From positions 186,001 through 250,000 of the forward strand of contig LGYU01000010.1 in NCBI GenBank assembly GCA_001302245.1: a stretch of DNA of 64,000 bases, read 5' to 3'. The position numbers were made by a program, and so were the translations under genes. This DNA is from Chitinophagaceae bacterium PMP191F. Its GTDB lineage: Bacteria > Bacteroidota > Bacteroidia > Chitinophagales > Chitinophagaceae. Below, in pieces: positions 18,061-26,835 of this stretch (position 1 is its first letter; each line of letters opens with the position of its first letter). The notes beneath the pieces are model-generated. The model was not told where the DNA came from. It did no database searches and worked only from the letters and a program-made list of their open reading frames with translations.

Positions 18061-18068
18061 TATATTTG
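18061..18068 (+). promoter_or_regulatory. Candidate -7 box (TATATTTG) of the PolX gene
   Basis: Exact TAnnTTTG match 22 bases before the ATG at 18091; no -33 element at the ideal spacing. Confidence 0.45.
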
Positions 18069-18090
18069 ACACGAATCATTCTACACCAAA

Positions 18091-19761
18091 ATGGCTATCG
18101 ACAATTACTATATAGCAGACCAGTTTTCATTGCTCGCCAAGCTGATGGATATTCACAGTGAGAACTCTTTTAAAGCCAAAAGCTATTCCAGCAGTGCTTT
18201 TGCCATTGAAAAACTTCCGCAACAACTGTCTGAAATACCTGCTGATAAACTGCCGGGCATTAAAGGTATTGGCGATTCTGCTGCTAAAAAGATCACAGAG
18301 ATACTGGAAACGGGCAGACTGAAAACACTGGATGAATATATTCAGAAAACGCCTCCCGGTGTACTGGAAATGCTGGCTATTAAAGGTCTGGGACCTAAAA
18401 AGATCGCCACTATCTGGAAAGAGATGGAAATTGAATCGATCGGTGAGCTGTTATACGCCTGTAACGAAAACCGTTTGATGCTGTTCAAAGGCTTTGGTGC
18501 CAAAACACAACAGAATGTAAAAGAAACCATTGAGTTTTACCTGCGCAACCAGGGTAGTCACCTGTATGCAGAAACAGAAAGTTATGCACTGACCATCAGT
18601 AAAACCTTACAACAACATTTTCCGCAATACCAGTTCAGTATTACCGGGGCTTTCAGACGGCAACTGGAAATTATTGATCAGCTTGAATGGGTTACCACCG
18701 CTCCTGCTGATGTACTGCAGACTTTTTTTGAGAGCAATAATTTTACCACGGTTGCCATATCTGCCACCACCAGCCGCTTTAAAGGCCCGGAAAACATTCC
18801 GCTTATCTTTCATCCTGTAGTGCAGGAAACATTTTACAGCACCTTGTTCACGACCAGTTGCAGCGATGAATTTGCTGCTTCGTGGAATACCGTTCCCCGC
18901 TGGCAGGCTGCAACAGCCTTTACTTCGGATGAAGAGATCTTTGCCTCTGTACAGCTTCCGTATGTGCCCCCCATGCTGCGTGAAAAAGCATTCAGCACGG
19001 GTACATTAAAAGCTATACCCGGGTTGGTACAGCCCGGCGATATCAAAGCCATTATTCACAGTCACAGCGACTGGAGCGACGGTATGAAGACCATTGAACA
19101 AATGGCACGCACCTGTATTGAAAAAGGTTTTGAATACCTTGTGATCAGCGATCACAGTAAAAGTGCTTTTTACGCCAATGGCCTGTCTGAAGACCGCATC
19201 CGCGAACAACACCGCTATATTGATGAACTGAACGCCAAACTGCATCCTTTTAAAATATTCAAGAGTATTGAGTGCGATATTCTGAATGATGGCGCACTGG
19301 ACTATTCTGATGCTGTTCTTTCTACGTTTGATCTTGTAATTGCTTCCATACACTCCAACTTAAAGATGAGTGAAGAGAAAGCCATGATGCGGTTGCTGAA
19401 TGCTATCAAAAATCCTTACACTACCATCCTGGGACATATGACGGGCAGACTGCTGTTGAGTCGCCCGGGATACCCGGTTGATCACCATAAGATCATTGAC
19501 GCCTGTGTTGAAAACCAGGTGGTGATTGAACTGAACGCACATCCCCGCAGGCTGGATATTGACTGGCGCTGGATCAGCTATGCTATGGAAAAAGGCGCGA
19601 TGTTGTCTATTAATCCTGATGCACACGATACCGATGGATATGATGACTGCCGGTTTGGTGTACTGGCTGCACAAAAAGGAGGTCTTACCAAAGACAGGAA
19701 CCTGAGTAGTTTTTCATTGCCGGAGTTTGAGGAATATCTGAAGAAAAGGAACAGGAACTGA
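18091..19761 (+). CDS. polX: PolX-like protein with degenerate polymerase site and intact PHP nuclease
   Basis: 556 residues, the usual bacterial PolX length. Helix-hairpin-helix motifs occur near residues 50-70 (LPGIKGIGDSAAKKITEIL) and 93-110 (LAIKGLGPKKIATIWKEM). The palm region keeps GAFRRQLE but the usual GDIDIL metal site reads IDQLEW, and the third Asp region (VDLRVV in canonical proteins) reads IPLIFHPV, so at least two catalytic aspartates seem lost. The C-terminal PHP domain is well kept: IIHSHSDWSDG, YLVISDHSKS, IECDIL, ASIHSN, ILGHMTGR, ELNAHPRRLDIDW and NPDAHDTDG. It is therefore likely a 3'-5' exonuclease or AP-type nuclease in DNA repair with no polymerase activity. Confidence 0.9.
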   Translation: MAIDNYYIADQFSLLAKLMDIHSENSFKAKSYSSSAFAIEKLPQQLSEIPADKLPGIKGIGDSAAKKITEILETGRLKTLDEYIQKTPPGVLEMLAIKGLGPKKIATIWKEMEIESIGELLYACNENRLMLFKGFGAKTQQNVKETIEFYLRNQGSHLYAETESYALTISKTLQQHFPQYQFSITGAFRRQLEIIDQLEWVTTAPADVLQTFFESNNFTTVAISATTSRFKGPENIPLIFHPVVQETFYSTLFTTSCSDEFAASWNTVPRWQAATAFTSDEEIFASVQLPYVPPMLREKAFSTGTLKAIPGLVQPGDIKAIIHSHSDWSDGMKTIEQMARTCIEKGFEYLVISDHSKSAFYANGLSEDRIREQHRYIDELNAKLHPFKIFKSIECDILNDGALDYSDAVLSTFDLVIASIHSNLKMSEEKAMMRLLNAIKNPYTTILGHMTGRLLLSRPGYPVDHHKIIDACVENQVVIELNAHPRRLDIDWRWISYAMEKGAMLSINPDAHDTDGYDDCRFGVLAAQKGGLTKDRNLSSFSLPEFEEYLKKRNRN

Positions 19762-19922
19762 GATACAAGGTTGTAAGTTATACGTTTTAGGCAGGAAGCA
19801 GTATCAGGAATCAGCGGTTAGATGTTAGCCATTAGCATTCAGAAATGAGTGCGAATGTACTCACAAACTCACCACTCATGTTATCAGATCACAAAATCAA
19901 TACATCCTGCAATCAGCCCTCC

Positions 19923-19952
19923 CCATTAACTATTCACCATTGACCATTCACA
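19923..19952. repeat. Short degenerate CCATTnAC repeats
   Basis: Three imperfect copies of CCATTnAC (n = A, G, C) in about 30 bases of the gene-free stretch 19762-19956. Similar motifs are common in intergenic DNA of this phylum. No function is suggested. Confidence 0.3.
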
Positions 19953-19956
19953 ACTC

Positions 19957-22900
19957 TTAGCTTGTTGCCCGTAACAATGGCAGTTTTACAAAGAAAGTGG
20001 TTCCCACACCTTCTTCTGTTTTGAACCATATTTCACCGTTGGCCTGTTCTACAATGCTTTTGCTCATAGCAAGTCCCAGACCTGTGCCGGATGATTTGGT
20101 GGTAAAGTTGGGAATGAATATTTTGGCGCGGGTTGCTTCGGGTATACCGGTTCCGTTGTCGCTGATACTTATAGTTACAGAATCAACATCCAGTTCTTCA
20201 TGCATGCGGATAATGCGTTGTGAACGTGTTGTGCTGGCTTCTATAGCATTTTGCAGCAGATTGGTGAATAACCTGTTGAGCTGTGTTTTATCTGCAAACA
20301 ACAATACTTTATTGTTTACAGGTTCCCACCTGAAATCAAGATTTTCAGTAGCCTCGTACAAAGACGACAGCGAGTACAGCAGTTCATGCAGATCAAACAC
20401 TTCATTTTTGGGATTGCCGATATTGGCAAACTGTGAGAAGTCGGATGCAATTTTTGAAAGGTGATCAATCTGCTCAACCAGTGTTCTGGCCACATTTGCC
20501 GTCATGGCTTTTACATTGGGAGAATTATTATCAATAGCTTTCTGCAAGTATTGAATACTCAGCTTCATGGGTGTAAGCGGGTTCTTGATCTCATGCGCCA
20601 CCTGTCTTGCCATCTGTCGCCAGGCCCCTTCCCTTTCACTGCGTGCCAGCGCTTCCACATTCTCGTCCAGCGTATGCACCATCTTATTGTATTCCTGTAC
20701 CAGTATCCCCAGCTCATCATTGCGTTTCCATTCAATTTCCTGGTTCACTTTACGCAGGTTGATATCCCGCATTTTTTCAGCAATGATGGTAAATGAGGAA
20801 GTAATGCGATTGGTAATGAACAATGCAATGGCACCTGCTACCAGGAAAATAAAGGCATTCAGGTTAATGATGGTCACCAACAGGTTAGATATCTCCTGTT
20901 TCAGATCGCCCTGGGCACTGTAGGAGGGTGTGTTGATATAGGCAACGGCAATCCCGTCATCGTTCAGTACAGGATTGTAAATACTGAGGTAATTTACCTT
21001 GGCTACTTTTTCTTCAATAACACTCTGCACCAGTTGCAGGTTGTGTAACTGGTAGTATGCTTCAGGGTTCATTTTTTTACTGCTCACACCTCTTTCATAC
21101 ACATCGGGGTTGGAAGTGTAGCGCAGATCGCCGGCAGTATCGTACAGGTTTACATCGGTACCGTGAATTTCTGCTACTTCTTTCATCACATTCTCCACTT
21201 CTTCACTGAAACCGGGCTCATACAGCATTACACCGTCGTTAAAAGTTTCATGGCGCAACAATTTGTTCTGTACTTCACGTTCCATGATCTGGATAGCCCT
21301 TGCCAGCCTGTCACGGTTATTGCGGTGATAGCGGTTGATAAAGAAAAAGATGGTGGCAATACCGATCACCAGGAATGACAACAAACTCACCAGGATAATG
21401 GTGGTATGGATCTGCGACCGGATATTGAACTGCAGGTTCTGCCGGAAAAGACTCCACCGCAAACGGCTGCGCAACAACACTGAACTGAACCGGTAGAATG
21501 CCAGCAGGAACAGGAATGTGCTGAACAGGTAAGCAAACAATGTAATGGACTGGATAAAGGTGTTGCTCTTACGTGCTATGATGGCTACTTTATTGGATGC
21601 CTGCCGGTACCACAATTCATCATAACCATATTTTTTATCTGTCCAGTATTCTTTAGGCTTTATCTGGCTTTGCAGCAGGTGGGTTGGGAACGGGTAATCA
21701 TTATACCGTTGTATCAATCGCAACGAAGCATCGTACACTGCGTATGAATACACAGACGAGTATTCCGGTACACGTTCGCGGGTTTGTTTAAACAGTTCCG
21801 GCACCAGGGCATCGCTTTTGTATTTTTTAGGTTCAGCCAGGATGAACACATATCCCATGGTATAGCCACTGGAATCTTTTACCACCTGCCTGTAGATATA
21901 CGCAAACTTGTCAAACGATTTTTCAAAATAACGCAGCTCAGAAATATTGATGCGTGTTTGCTTTCCCTGTATCCTGAAAATGGTATTCAGTGTATCGTAC
22001 GAAACCTTGTCTTCGTTATACAGTGGTGTGTGTGCCGAATCGAATGTAAAAATGCGGGTATCGTACTGGTTTACGTACGGAATGTAGTTTTTGGAAATAA
22101 TACTGTCTTTCAGAAATACATTTGATTTCGGATCACGGAAACGCTCAAAGTTATCAGACAGGAAGTTGCTGTCCAGGTAGGTCAATGCAATACTTACCAG
22201 GTGTTCGTTGGCAGGATCAGCCTGGGTGTACAGCTTTTCTGCAAACCGTTTACGCTGATCCATTTCTATGTTGTTGTTCTCAAAAATGATCACAACCGAC
22301 ATGGACAGCGAGAACACAAATAACCAGAACAACACTTCTGACACCGTGAGGCGTTTACCCAAACCGGAGAATATCCGCAACTGCATCAGCCATTCAAATG
22401 CCAGCAACCACATCAGTACACACAGGTTCAGTTCAGCCATGCTGCCTTTGAATGCAATAGACAATATGGAAAGCCCTATAACAGCGGTAATGATGAATGT
22501 AAGATAGTTGCGCCCCTGCACCAACCGGCGCGCCCAGGTCAGTAATATCTGCGATAACAGGAAATAACTAAGCGCCAGGATAGCCAGCACCACAAAACCG
22601 ATGATGCTGTAAAAGGTAAGACTGAAAACATTCAGTACGTTGAAAGAGATCTGCGCATCGGCTACCAGGCTTTGCAGAATATCCGCCACCACAAAAGAGG
22701 TCATTACCTGTATTGATAGTACAGTTACCAGCAATACCCAGTTTTTCCACGGCACATTATATGGTTCTGTCAGCTTTACATCCATCCGGCGGTTGATGAA
22801 CAATACCAGCCAGCAAAGCAATACCGCATTGATAAAAAGATCGCCCAGTGAACTCAACACCAGGCTGGAACTGTAAATAGCCGGATCGAACAATTCAAAT

Positions 22901-23718
22901 TGCCGCAGGTTCAGAATACCGGGAAACTGGTAGCTGGTTAATCGCAGTAATAAGATACTTCCTGCCAGGAATAATAGCCCGAACCAGAAGCCATATTTAC
23001 GGCAGATAAAATCAGCAACGTGCTGCAGGTACATGAACAACAGGAAAAAGCCTGCTATCACCAGTCCTATTACCCAGCCGCTTTTCTGTGGTACATGGGT
23101 ATTGGTATGTTGCAGAAAGAACAGTGTATCGCCATTTGAATTTTTAACCGGCAATCCGCGGATAAAAGATATGTCCACCCATTTACCGGCATTGGAAAAG
23201 GGTACAAATTCCTTTTTCAGATTTTCAACCTCTACAAAATACTTCCACATCACCGGTATCATACCTTTTACCAGGTACGAATGCCCGTTCAGTGTTACCG
23301 GTTTTTCGGTATATACGTAGATACCATTTTCCCATTGCAGTACATGGCTGCCTGCTGTGCTTGCCTGATCGGGCGGAGGCAGTGTAACCTGTGTATTCCA
23401 GAACACCAGGTCGGATGTACCATAATGATTGGCGTAAATAAAAAGACAATAATCCTTGTTCTTGTCCAGCAGACTGTTGAGGGTAGATTCGCTGTACGAC
23501 TGGTTGACCAGCGATTGTAACAGCGCAGTATCAGCAGTGACCTCCTTAAAGTCTTTTTCTTTTTTCTGGATCCAGTTTTCCAGTTGGTATGCGTAGTAGC
23601 GGGTAGCAGAAGTATTGATCACATAGCGGTTCAACAGGTAGGCAACAGCAAACAATGCAAGTGCTGCCAACAGCAGGGAGGTATTTCTGCCAAACCAGTT
23701 TTTCAACAATTCCTTCAA
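19957..23718 (-). CDS. Large multi-span sensor histidine kinase (NtrY-like)
   Basis: 1253 residues. About twelve membrane helices are spread over the first 990 residues, with two sizeable extracytoplasmic loops. A HAMP domain follows the last helix (ITNRITSSFTIIAEKMRDINLRKV), then the HisKA box VAHEIKNPLTPMKLSIQYLQ with the phospho-accepting His, N box NLLQNAIEAS, and G boxes ISDNGTGIPE and GTGLGLAMSKSIVEQ. The start is a TTG whose TTGA overlaps the mazG stop, so translation is probably coupled. No response regulator gene is adjacent; the partner must be elsewhere. The stimulus is unknown, and the size and loop content are well above an average sensor kinase. Confidence 0.92.
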   Translation of the reverse strand: MKELLKNWFGRNTSLLLAALALFAVAYLLNRYVINTSATRYYAYQLENWIQKKEKDFKEVTADTALLQSLVNQSYSESTLNSLLDKNKDYCLFIYANHYGTSDLVFWNTQVTLPPPDQASTAGSHVLQWENGIYVYTEKPVTLNGHSYLVKGMIPVMWKYFVEVENLKKEFVPFSNAGKWVDISFIRGLPVKNSNGDTLFFLQHTNTHVPQKSGWVIGLVIAGFFLLFMYLQHVADFICRKYGFWFGLLFLAGSILLLRLTSYQFPGILNLRQFELFDPAIYSSSLVLSSLGDLFINAVLLCWLVLFINRRMDVKLTEPYNVPWKNWVLLVTVLSIQVMTSFVVADILQSLVADAQISFNVLNVFSLTFYSIIGFVVLAILALSYFLLSQILLTWARRLVQGRNYLTFIITAVIGLSILSIAFKGSMAELNLCVLMWLLAFEWLMQLRIFSGLGKRLTVSEVLFWLFVFSLSMSVVIIFENNNIEMDQRKRFAEKLYTQADPANEHLVSIALTYLDSNFLSDNFERFRDPKSNVFLKDSIISKNYIPYVNQYDTRIFTFDSAHTPLYNEDKVSYDTLNTIFRIQGKQTRINISELRYFEKSFDKFAYIYRQVVKDSSGYTMGYVFILAEPKKYKSDALVPELFKQTRERVPEYSSVYSYAVYDASLRLIQRYNDYPFPTHLLQSQIKPKEYWTDKKYGYDELWYRQASNKVAIIARKSNTFIQSITLFAYLFSTFLFLLAFYRFSSVLLRSRLRWSLFRQNLQFNIRSQIHTTIILVSLLSFLVIGIATIFFFINRYHRNNRDRLARAIQIMEREVQNKLLRHETFNDGVMLYEPGFSEEVENVMKEVAEIHGTDVNLYDTAGDLRYTSNPDVYERGVSSKKMNPEAYYQLHNLQLVQSVIEEKVAKVNYLSIYNPVLNDDGIAVAYINTPSYSAQGDLKQEISNLLVTIINLNAFIFLVAGAIALFITNRITSSFTIIAEKMRDINLRKVNQEIEWKRNDELGILVQEYNKMVHTLDENVEALARSEREGAWRQMARQVAHEIKNPLTPMKLSIQYLQKAIDNNSPNVKAMTANVARTLVEQIDHLSKIASDFSQFANIGNPKNEVFDLHELLYSLSSLYEATENLDFRWEPVNNKVLLFADKTQLNRLFTNLLQNAIEASTTRSQRIIRMHEELDVDSVTISISDNGTGIPEATRAKIFIPNFTTKSSGTGLGLAMSKSIVEQANGEIWFKTEEGVGTTFFVKLPLLRATS

Positions 23719-24497
23719 ATGCCGCTATTTTGTTTTTTGATTGAGTTCCAGATGGCATCCATTTCGGTCAGGGTCATATCTGCAAGATTTTTACCTTCCT
23801 GCAAGGCCTGTTGTTCCATCCGGGTAAATCGTGCAATGAATTTTTTATTGATCTTTTCCAGTGCGCTTTCAGCATCTACCTGCAAAAACCGTGCATAATT
23901 GATGAGGGAAAATAACAGATCACCAAACTCTTCTTCTATATCGGCCTGTTGCTTATGTGCGATTGCTTCCTGCAGTTCCTGCGTTTCTTCTTCTACCTTC
24001 TCCCAAACCTGCTCGCGGTTATCCCATTCAAAACCTACCTGGCGTGCTTTTTCCTGCAAACGCGTGGCTTTCACCACAGCAGGCAATGACACAGGTACAC
24101 CGCCCAGTACAGATTTCTTCCCTTCTTTCAGTTTTAGTTTTTCCCAGTTCTGTTTTACCTCTTCTTCATTCTGCACTTTTACATCGCCATATATGTGCGG
24201 GTGCCGGGACACCAGTTTATCGCAGATGGCATTGATCATTTCATCCAGGGTGAACTGCTGTTGCTCTGATCCGATCTTTGCATAGAAAACAATGTGCAGC
24301 AACAGATCGCCCAGTTCTTCTTTTATACCCTTCCAGTCTTTATTGGTAATGGCATCTGTCAGCTCATACAGCTCTTCAATGGTAAGCGTACGCAGGGTAT
24401 CAACAGTTTGTTTCCTGTCCCACGGGCACTGTTCCCTCAACTCATCCATAATAGTTACCAGGCGTAAAAAAGACGCAGCTACCTTTTCCTGTTGCAT
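23715..24497 (-). CDS. mazG: Nucleoside triphosphate pyrophosphohydrolase MazG
   Basis: 260 residues with the tandem MazG layout. The first domain has CPWDRKQTVDTLRTLTIEELYEL and the metal-binding IKEELGDLLLHIVFYA; the second has EEETQELQEAI and DIEEEFGDLLFSLINYAR. The enzyme hydrolyses NTPs and dNTPs to monophosphate and pyrophosphate, cleaning damaged nucleotides or affecting ppGpp balance. It sits 12 bases after the DUF3667 gene and overlaps the histidine kinase start, so the three form one operon. Confidence 0.95.
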   Translation of the reverse strand: MQQEKVAASFLRLVTIMDELREQCPWDRKQTVDTLRTLTIEELYELTDAITNKDWKGIKEELGDLLLHIVFYAKIGSEQQQFTLDEMINAICDKLVSRHPHIYGDVKVQNEEEVKQNWEKLKLKEGKKSVLGGVPVSLPAVVKATRLQEKARQVGFEWDNREQVWEKVEEETQELQEAIAHKQQADIEEEFGDLLFSLINYARFLQVDAESALEKINKKFIARFTRMEQQALQEGKNLADMTLTEMDAIWNSIKKQNSGI

Positions 24498-24509
24498 ACA
24501 ATGATTTTT

Positions 24510-25643
24510 TTACATTCTCAATACTGCCACCGTAAAGAATATTACGAATAAGAACATCAATGAAAAGAAACAGCAGATATTAAACAATACAAATTTCATA
24601 AATGTTTTGCCTCTTCCCTGTGCATAGAAAACACGCATGGATTTATAAGCATAATAAATACCGCTTATGATCAATGCCGTCTGCAACCATGCAATCCAGC
24701 GCCAGTCTGTTGACTCATCCAGCTTCATAGCACCAAAGAACAACAGCATGAAAATGAAAGTAAAGATGTAGAGATAGATCAGGAAAATACCGTGATCCAC
24801 ATAATAGTACTGTCTTCTTCTGATATACAGCAGCTTCAGGAACAAAGCATACAATGGCAATGAAATGAACAGCATGTAAGGGAATGAGTGCACAAATTTT
24901 TCTGCCACATCATGCCAGAAACGAGCTTCGTCATCATCGTAGGTCTGCTGCAGGGTAATGTTCCTGTGTTTGATAATACGTCTTACCCATCCATCGCGCT
25001 GATCTTTGGGTAATGTTAACTGTATAGAGTCATAAGCAGCAACAGACTCATATTCCGTATCGTGGTTGCCAAAATTGAAAAAGCTGACCTTGTTATGCTT
25101 CTTTTTGCGAGTTCTTTGTACAACACCGGTAGAATCTTTGATAGTGACGGTATCCTTTTTTTCTATTACATGTGTACCCAGGATATTATCCATCTGACTG
25201 AAAGTGGCTTCAATACGTACTGAATCTTCATGCGTACGTGCTTCGCTCAGGCTTTCTTCACGTGCATCAGCCAGTTTTTCGGTACTGATACTACCTGCGC
25301 TTTCAAAAACCTTATCGTTGAAATGAAATTTGTAAAACGAATAAAACACCAGGAAAAAGAGTGCGGAAGAGAATACATACATCCTGATGGGATGCAGGTA
25401 AGAGGCCCTGCGACCTTCGATGTACTGTTTGGGTAAAAAGCCCGGTTTGGTAATGAGATAACGGGCTGTGCTGAAAAACTTGCCGTCAAAGTGTGTAATG
25501 TCGTAAAAAAAGTGGCTTACCAAACCCCATACGGTTTCTTTGGGTTCAATGTTCTCCTGTCCGCATACGTGACAATACTTTCCTACAACTTCGGTGTTAC
25601 AGTTTAAGCAGTTTTTTTCGTGGCGTTCTTTTGAATGAGACAC
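24510..25643 (-). CDS. DUF3667-family membrane protein with N-terminal zinc ribbon
   Basis: 377 residues. The N-terminus holds a four-cysteine zinc ribbon, CLNCNTEVVGKYCHVCGQ, followed by DUF3667-typical text (GLVSHFFYDITHFDGKFFSTARYLITKPG and EGRRASYLHPIRMYVF). A hydrophilic loop of about 130 residues lies between the first span and a group of C-terminal membrane helices. The role of the family is unknown. It is the first gene of an operon with mazG and the large histidine kinase. Confidence 0.88.
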   Translation of the reverse strand: MSHSKERHEKNCLNCNTEVVGKYCHVCGQENIEPKETVWGLVSHFFYDITHFDGKFFSTARYLITKPGFLPKQYIEGRRASYLHPIRMYVFSSALFFLVFYSFYKFHFNDKVFESAGSISTEKLADAREESLSEARTHEDSVRIEATFSQMDNILGTHVIEKKDTVTIKDSTGVVQRTRKKKHNKVSFFNFGNHDTEYESVAAYDSIQLTLPKDQRDGWVRRIIKHRNITLQQTYDDDEARFWHDVAEKFVHSFPYMLFISLPLYALFLKLLYIRRRQYYYVDHGIFLIYLYIFTFIFMLLFFGAMKLDESTDWRWIAWLQTALIISGIYYAYKSMRVFYAQGRGKTFMKFVLFNICCFFSLMFLFVIFFTVAVLRM

Positions 25644-25771
25644 AGAAAAATAATTTTAACTAAAAATAAAGAAAGCGTGAATTTTATCGAAAATTTCAGT
25701 CCTTCGCTGTATTGAAAACATACATTTAACCGTTATTTTCTGTAACATATAAACAAGCAAAGAAAAACAGC

Positions 25772-26605
25772 ATGAAAACTGTATTGAGCACCCTGTTGAT
25801 TTCCTTATTTTCCTGTACCGTTTTTGGCCAGCATTATTACAACGATCTGCTGACCAATGCTGATTTTATGAAAAAAAGAGAGTTGTACCGGTTGAACAAG
25901 GTAAAGGCTGTGCAATATTACAGTTTTGATAACAATAATCAGCCTATCCAGGGTTTTCAGTGTGAACAATCTATTACTAATAATTTTACGCTGATCACCA
26001 CTGTTACCACGGCCCCGCTTTCAGGCACCACCAGGAACATTTCCACCTTCAGTGCAGCAGGTCTGTTACAACAGCAAACCGATACCTCTGAAGGCAATAA
26101 AACCACGCTTACGTATACCTACGATGCGGCCAACCGTATTACTGAAGTGAGCAGCCAGTCTTTTTCACCGGGCAACTATACCAGCGGCGAGCGACACCTG
26201 TGGTATTACAACCAGGATGGCAAGCCCTCCAAAATGCTGAAGATCAAAAATGACAAGGACACTACTTATATCACTTTTGTACTGGATGAGCAGGGCAATG
26301 TAGCGGAAGAACGCCCTGTACACAAGGGTACCGCCCAGCCGGTTGTGTATTACTATTACGATGACAACCGTCACCTGACAGACATTGTACGCTATAATGC
26401 CCGGGCCAAAAAACTGTTGCCCGACTATATTTTTGAATACAACGACAAAGGCCAGACAGCTTCCATGCTGGTAACCACTGAAGGTACCGGCGATTACCAG
26501 AAATGGTATTATACCTACGACGAAAAAGGCCTGAAACAGAAAGATATGTGCTATTCCAAAAGCAAGGTACTGATAGGCAAGGTGGAATATAAATACCAGT
26601 TTTAG
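25772..26605 (+). CDS. Secreted YD/RHS-repeat-like protein
   Basis: 277 residues with a signal peptide (LLISLFSCTVFGQ). The body carries several YD-like units such as YTYDAANRITEV, YYNQDGKPSKML, YYDDNRHLTDIV and YEYNDKGQTASML, spaced at roughly 25-30 residues. It is much shorter than RHS toxins and has no toxin tail, so it is probably a small secreted beta-repeat protein. It stands alone between a strong terminator and the divergent DUF3667 operon. Function unknown. Confidence 0.75.
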   Translation: MKTVLSTLLISLFSCTVFGQHYYNDLLTNADFMKKRELYRLNKVKAVQYYSFDNNNQPIQGFQCEQSITNNFTLITTVTTAPLSGTTRNISTFSAAGLLQQQTDTSEGNKTTLTYTYDAANRITEVSSQSFSPGNYTSGERHLWYYNQDGKPSKMLKIKNDKDTTYITFVLDEQGNVAEERPVHKGTAQPVVYYYYDDNRHLTDIVRYNARAKKLLPDYIFEYNDKGQTASMLVTTEGTGDYQKWYYTYDEKGLKQKDMCYSKSKVLIGKVEYKYQF

Positions 26606-26631
26606 CCGCAAAAACACGATATTTACACTAT

Positions 26632-26669
26632 AAAAAGGGGCGGTTCCGGCAACAGGAGCCGCTTTTTTT
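26632..26669 (+). terminator. Intrinsic terminator after the YD-repeat-like gene
   Basis: GCGGTTCC / GGAGCCGC stem (one G-T pair), seven-base loop, then seven T residues. Confidence 0.8.
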
Positions 26670-26835
26670 ATGTTCTGACATCCATTTTTGGTAATTTATC
26701 TGTCATAAAAGCCTTCTAACACTCCTTCAATAATAGGGGTATTTGAATATGTACCGTTTTACCAGGTCTGGCCATGTCGTTTTATATTGAAAATCAAATT
26801 ATTATAAAAAACCCGAAATCCCAAAACAGTTTGCC

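Noticed and set aside
19762-19956. Repeated ACCATT-type sequence as a possible CRISPR or regulatory array
   Set aside because: Units are too short and irregular, with no spacers; typical intergenic low-complexity DNA.
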